Shown here in pieces: positions 62,640-64,000 of a stretch of DNA of 64,000 bases. The notes beneath the pieces are model-generated. The model was not told the DNA's origin and searched no databases. It saw nothing but the letters and a program-made list of their open reading frames with translations. The position numbers and the translations under genes were made by a program. Each line of letters starts with the position of its first letter. Positions within the stretch are counted from its first letter, which is position 1. Origin of the DNA: Enoplolaimus lenunculus (lineage: Eukaryota > Nematoda > Enoplea > Enoplida > Thoracostomopsidae); contig JASANG010004003.1 of assembly GCA_030248215.1 (NCBI GenBank), positions 62,001-126,000 on the forward strand. Direction: 5' to 3'.

Positions 62640-62900
62640 TACATACGTATAAGTAAATTTGTTAGCGCCTTGGGTTACCCTAACAGTTTGCACAGAAAAT
62701 TTTGTGCCAAGCCTATGGGTAACGCTAAAGCAAAAAACATGTTAGTGTTAGCCTAACGCTTGGCACAAATTTTTTTGCGCCTAATGTTGGGTAAACCTAA
62801 CGTGTTTTTTTCTTAGGGTTACGCTAATGCTTGGCACAGAATTTTGCGTGCCAATTCTTAAGGTAGCCCGAACACACTTTTGGTTCCTTTACACATTAAT
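62640..62900. repeat. Cluster of inverted TTGGCACAAAATTTT and TTAGGGTTACGC words
   Basis: The word CTTGGCACAR(A)ATTTT appears at least three times in both orientations (about 62688-62712, 62760-62777, 62831-62850), each next to GGGTTACGCTAA/TTAGCGCC-type words. No terminal pair or TSD could be fixed. Confidence 0.5.
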
Positions 62901-63162
62901 TACAGTGAATATCGTATAATCTAGAGCCCCATCGCCAAAGATTTATTCAGCCATTGTGGGAAAATTTAGCCGCCGCCCCACCAACAAAAGTGTTAACTCG
63001 ATTATAAGCTTATTAATCGAATGCCTATCCTAGAATCGGTTACCAACCTAGAAATCCATTGCAATTTATTTAACTTTTTCAGTGTACAACAATAGTAAGC
63101 TAACCTACGCATGTTTCGGAGTAACTGGTGTTCGGCGGTATATTTCGTTGATCATCGTGACA

Positions 63163-63790
63163 ATGCCGGGGTGCAACGACACAGATTCGATTTGTAATAA
63201 CACCAAGTTTAAAAACGCTGAAACAATGTTCAAAAGCTCACCGCTGATTATGCGGCTGTTATCGCATTCTGTAAAAGTGTCCGAAACCGCTGGAAGAATT
63301 ATACGGCACGTCCTGCTTGGTGGCGATCTGGGCATTGTTGAAAAGGTATGGTTTATTAAAATGTTGCTAACGCGCTGGCGGATCTAAGAGGGGTCACGCA
63401 GGCCCACCCCCCCCCCCGTGTTAATGTTTTATAAATATTCTAAAAGGGGGGGTTAGTGCTACCTACGAGTAACGAAAAATGTCTAAAACGTTCGAGAAAA
63501 ATTACAAGAATGGTTTCACGTTTGAAATCATCCTGGCTATATACGTTAGGACACGAAGAACTGTATTTTGACATTAGCTTGGGCACTGGTTATTCGATCG
63601 TGACGAAATTTACACCGGGTCGACTTTGCGGTTCGCTGTATGTTGTACCGTCTTTATTGACGATTTTTTTATATTTTTTTAGGGTAAAGATAACATTCAA
63701 ACGGTAGCGGATAGATCTGCGCAACACTGCATTATTGGTTCGATACAGAAGAAATTTAGTGATGTCAACCTAACTGTGATTGGTGAGGAG
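63163..63790 (+). CDS. 3'(2'),5'-bisphosphate nucleotidase 1 (BPNT1), 5' part only
   Basis: Two exons, 63163-63345 and 63683-63790, join in phase 0; the rest lies beyond the right edge. The product reads SSPLIMRLLSHSVKVSETAG, then a segment ending GDLGIVEK, then KDNIQTVADRSAQHCII and LTVIGEE. This aligns with human BPNT1 (LMRLVASAYSIAQKAG, GDLGIVEK, DLQTKADRLAQ, TIIGEE). GEE supplies a metal-binding Glu of the Li+-sensitive, Mg2+-dependent phosphatase fold, which removes the 3'-phosphate from PAP in sulfate metabolism. The start may instead be the in-frame ATG at 63226, which matches the family length better. A donor GTAACT follows GEE. Confidence 0.88.
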
Positions 63791-64000
63791 GTAACTATGG
63801 TGTTTAATTTTTGTGCCTTAGACGATGGAAATGGTATTTGTTTATTTAGTACAAGTTTTACATTTAAGGTTAAGAGGTTTAATATGTGTGGGTTAGTCAT
63901 AAGTAAGTATTTTCCTAAATTTAAGGCTAAACGTAAATGTGGGTGAAGTATGCAAGAGTCATTTTAAAATATTACGTATGATTGGAAGAAAATGTTGTGA

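Larger units (their letters stand above)
60841..63162. other. Intergenic region between ELMO and the nucleotidase gene
   Basis: Contains a GGAAAAAACC foldback near 61215-61275, the partial element at 61405-61734, CCGGAAACGGATA-type repeat sequence at 61950-62570 and the inverted word cluster at 62640-62900. No gene seen. Confidence 0.45.

Noticed and set aside
63346-63682. Open frame at 63456-63707 overlapping the nucleotidase intron
   Set aside because: It is in a different frame from the 63683 exon and disagrees with the conserved nucleotidase sequence; the intron model fits the family exactly.

Overview
This is a eukaryotic, AT-rich, repeat-laden window with intron-rich animal genes. I read five protein-coding genes by following exons with conserved products and GT...AG borders: a degenerin/ASIC-type sodium channel subunit (plus, 1691-25740), an FMRFamide-receptor-like GPCR with a huge polyglutamine tract (minus, 27253-31603), Rab1 (plus, 36349-40072), an ELMO/CED-12 engulfment protein (plus, 46776-60783) and the first two coding exons of a 3'(2'),5'-bisphosphate nucleotidase (plus, 63163 onward, running off the right edge). 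The coding exons of each gene join in frame without a single repair, so these look like live genes. No prokaryotic features, rRNA, CRISPR or viral elements were seen.

Organism: an ecdysozoan animal, most likely a nematode or close relative. The channel is closest by eye to nematode/arthropod degenerins, and one dispersed repeat family is full of TTAGGC hexamers, the nematode telomere unit. Introns of 0.3-7.4 kb are unlike compact rhabditid genomes, so a more basal lineage is plausible. This is inference from remembered families, not a search result.

Layout: 1-1690 is repeat sequence; 1691-25740 is the channel gene, about 94% intron; 25741-27252 separates it from the convergent GPCR gene; 31604-36348 is repeat-rich sequence between the divergent GPCR and Rab1 genes; 40073-46775 holds repeats and no recognisable gene; 46776-60783 is ELMO, with LINE debris and several DNA-transposon relics in its introns; 60784-63162 is again repeats. 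The genes form no pathway cluster, although Rab1 (vesicle traffic) and ELMO (Rac activation) are both cytoplasmic housekeeping or signalling factors.

The most interesting observations are: (i) a tandem pair of homologous, phase-matched exons in the channel gene, of which reading frame demands exactly one, differing by an N-glycosylation sequon; (ii) a possible alternative last exon with its own polyadenylation signal in the same gene; (iii) about 160 codons of near-pure CAA glutamine in the third intracellular loop of the GPCR; (iv) an 8-bp-TSD MITE family loaded with TTAGGC telomere-like hexamers; (v) a TTAA-flanked, piggyBac-like MITE family carrying tRNA-like A and B boxes; (vi) a 43-unit, 20-bp minisatellite open in all six frames.
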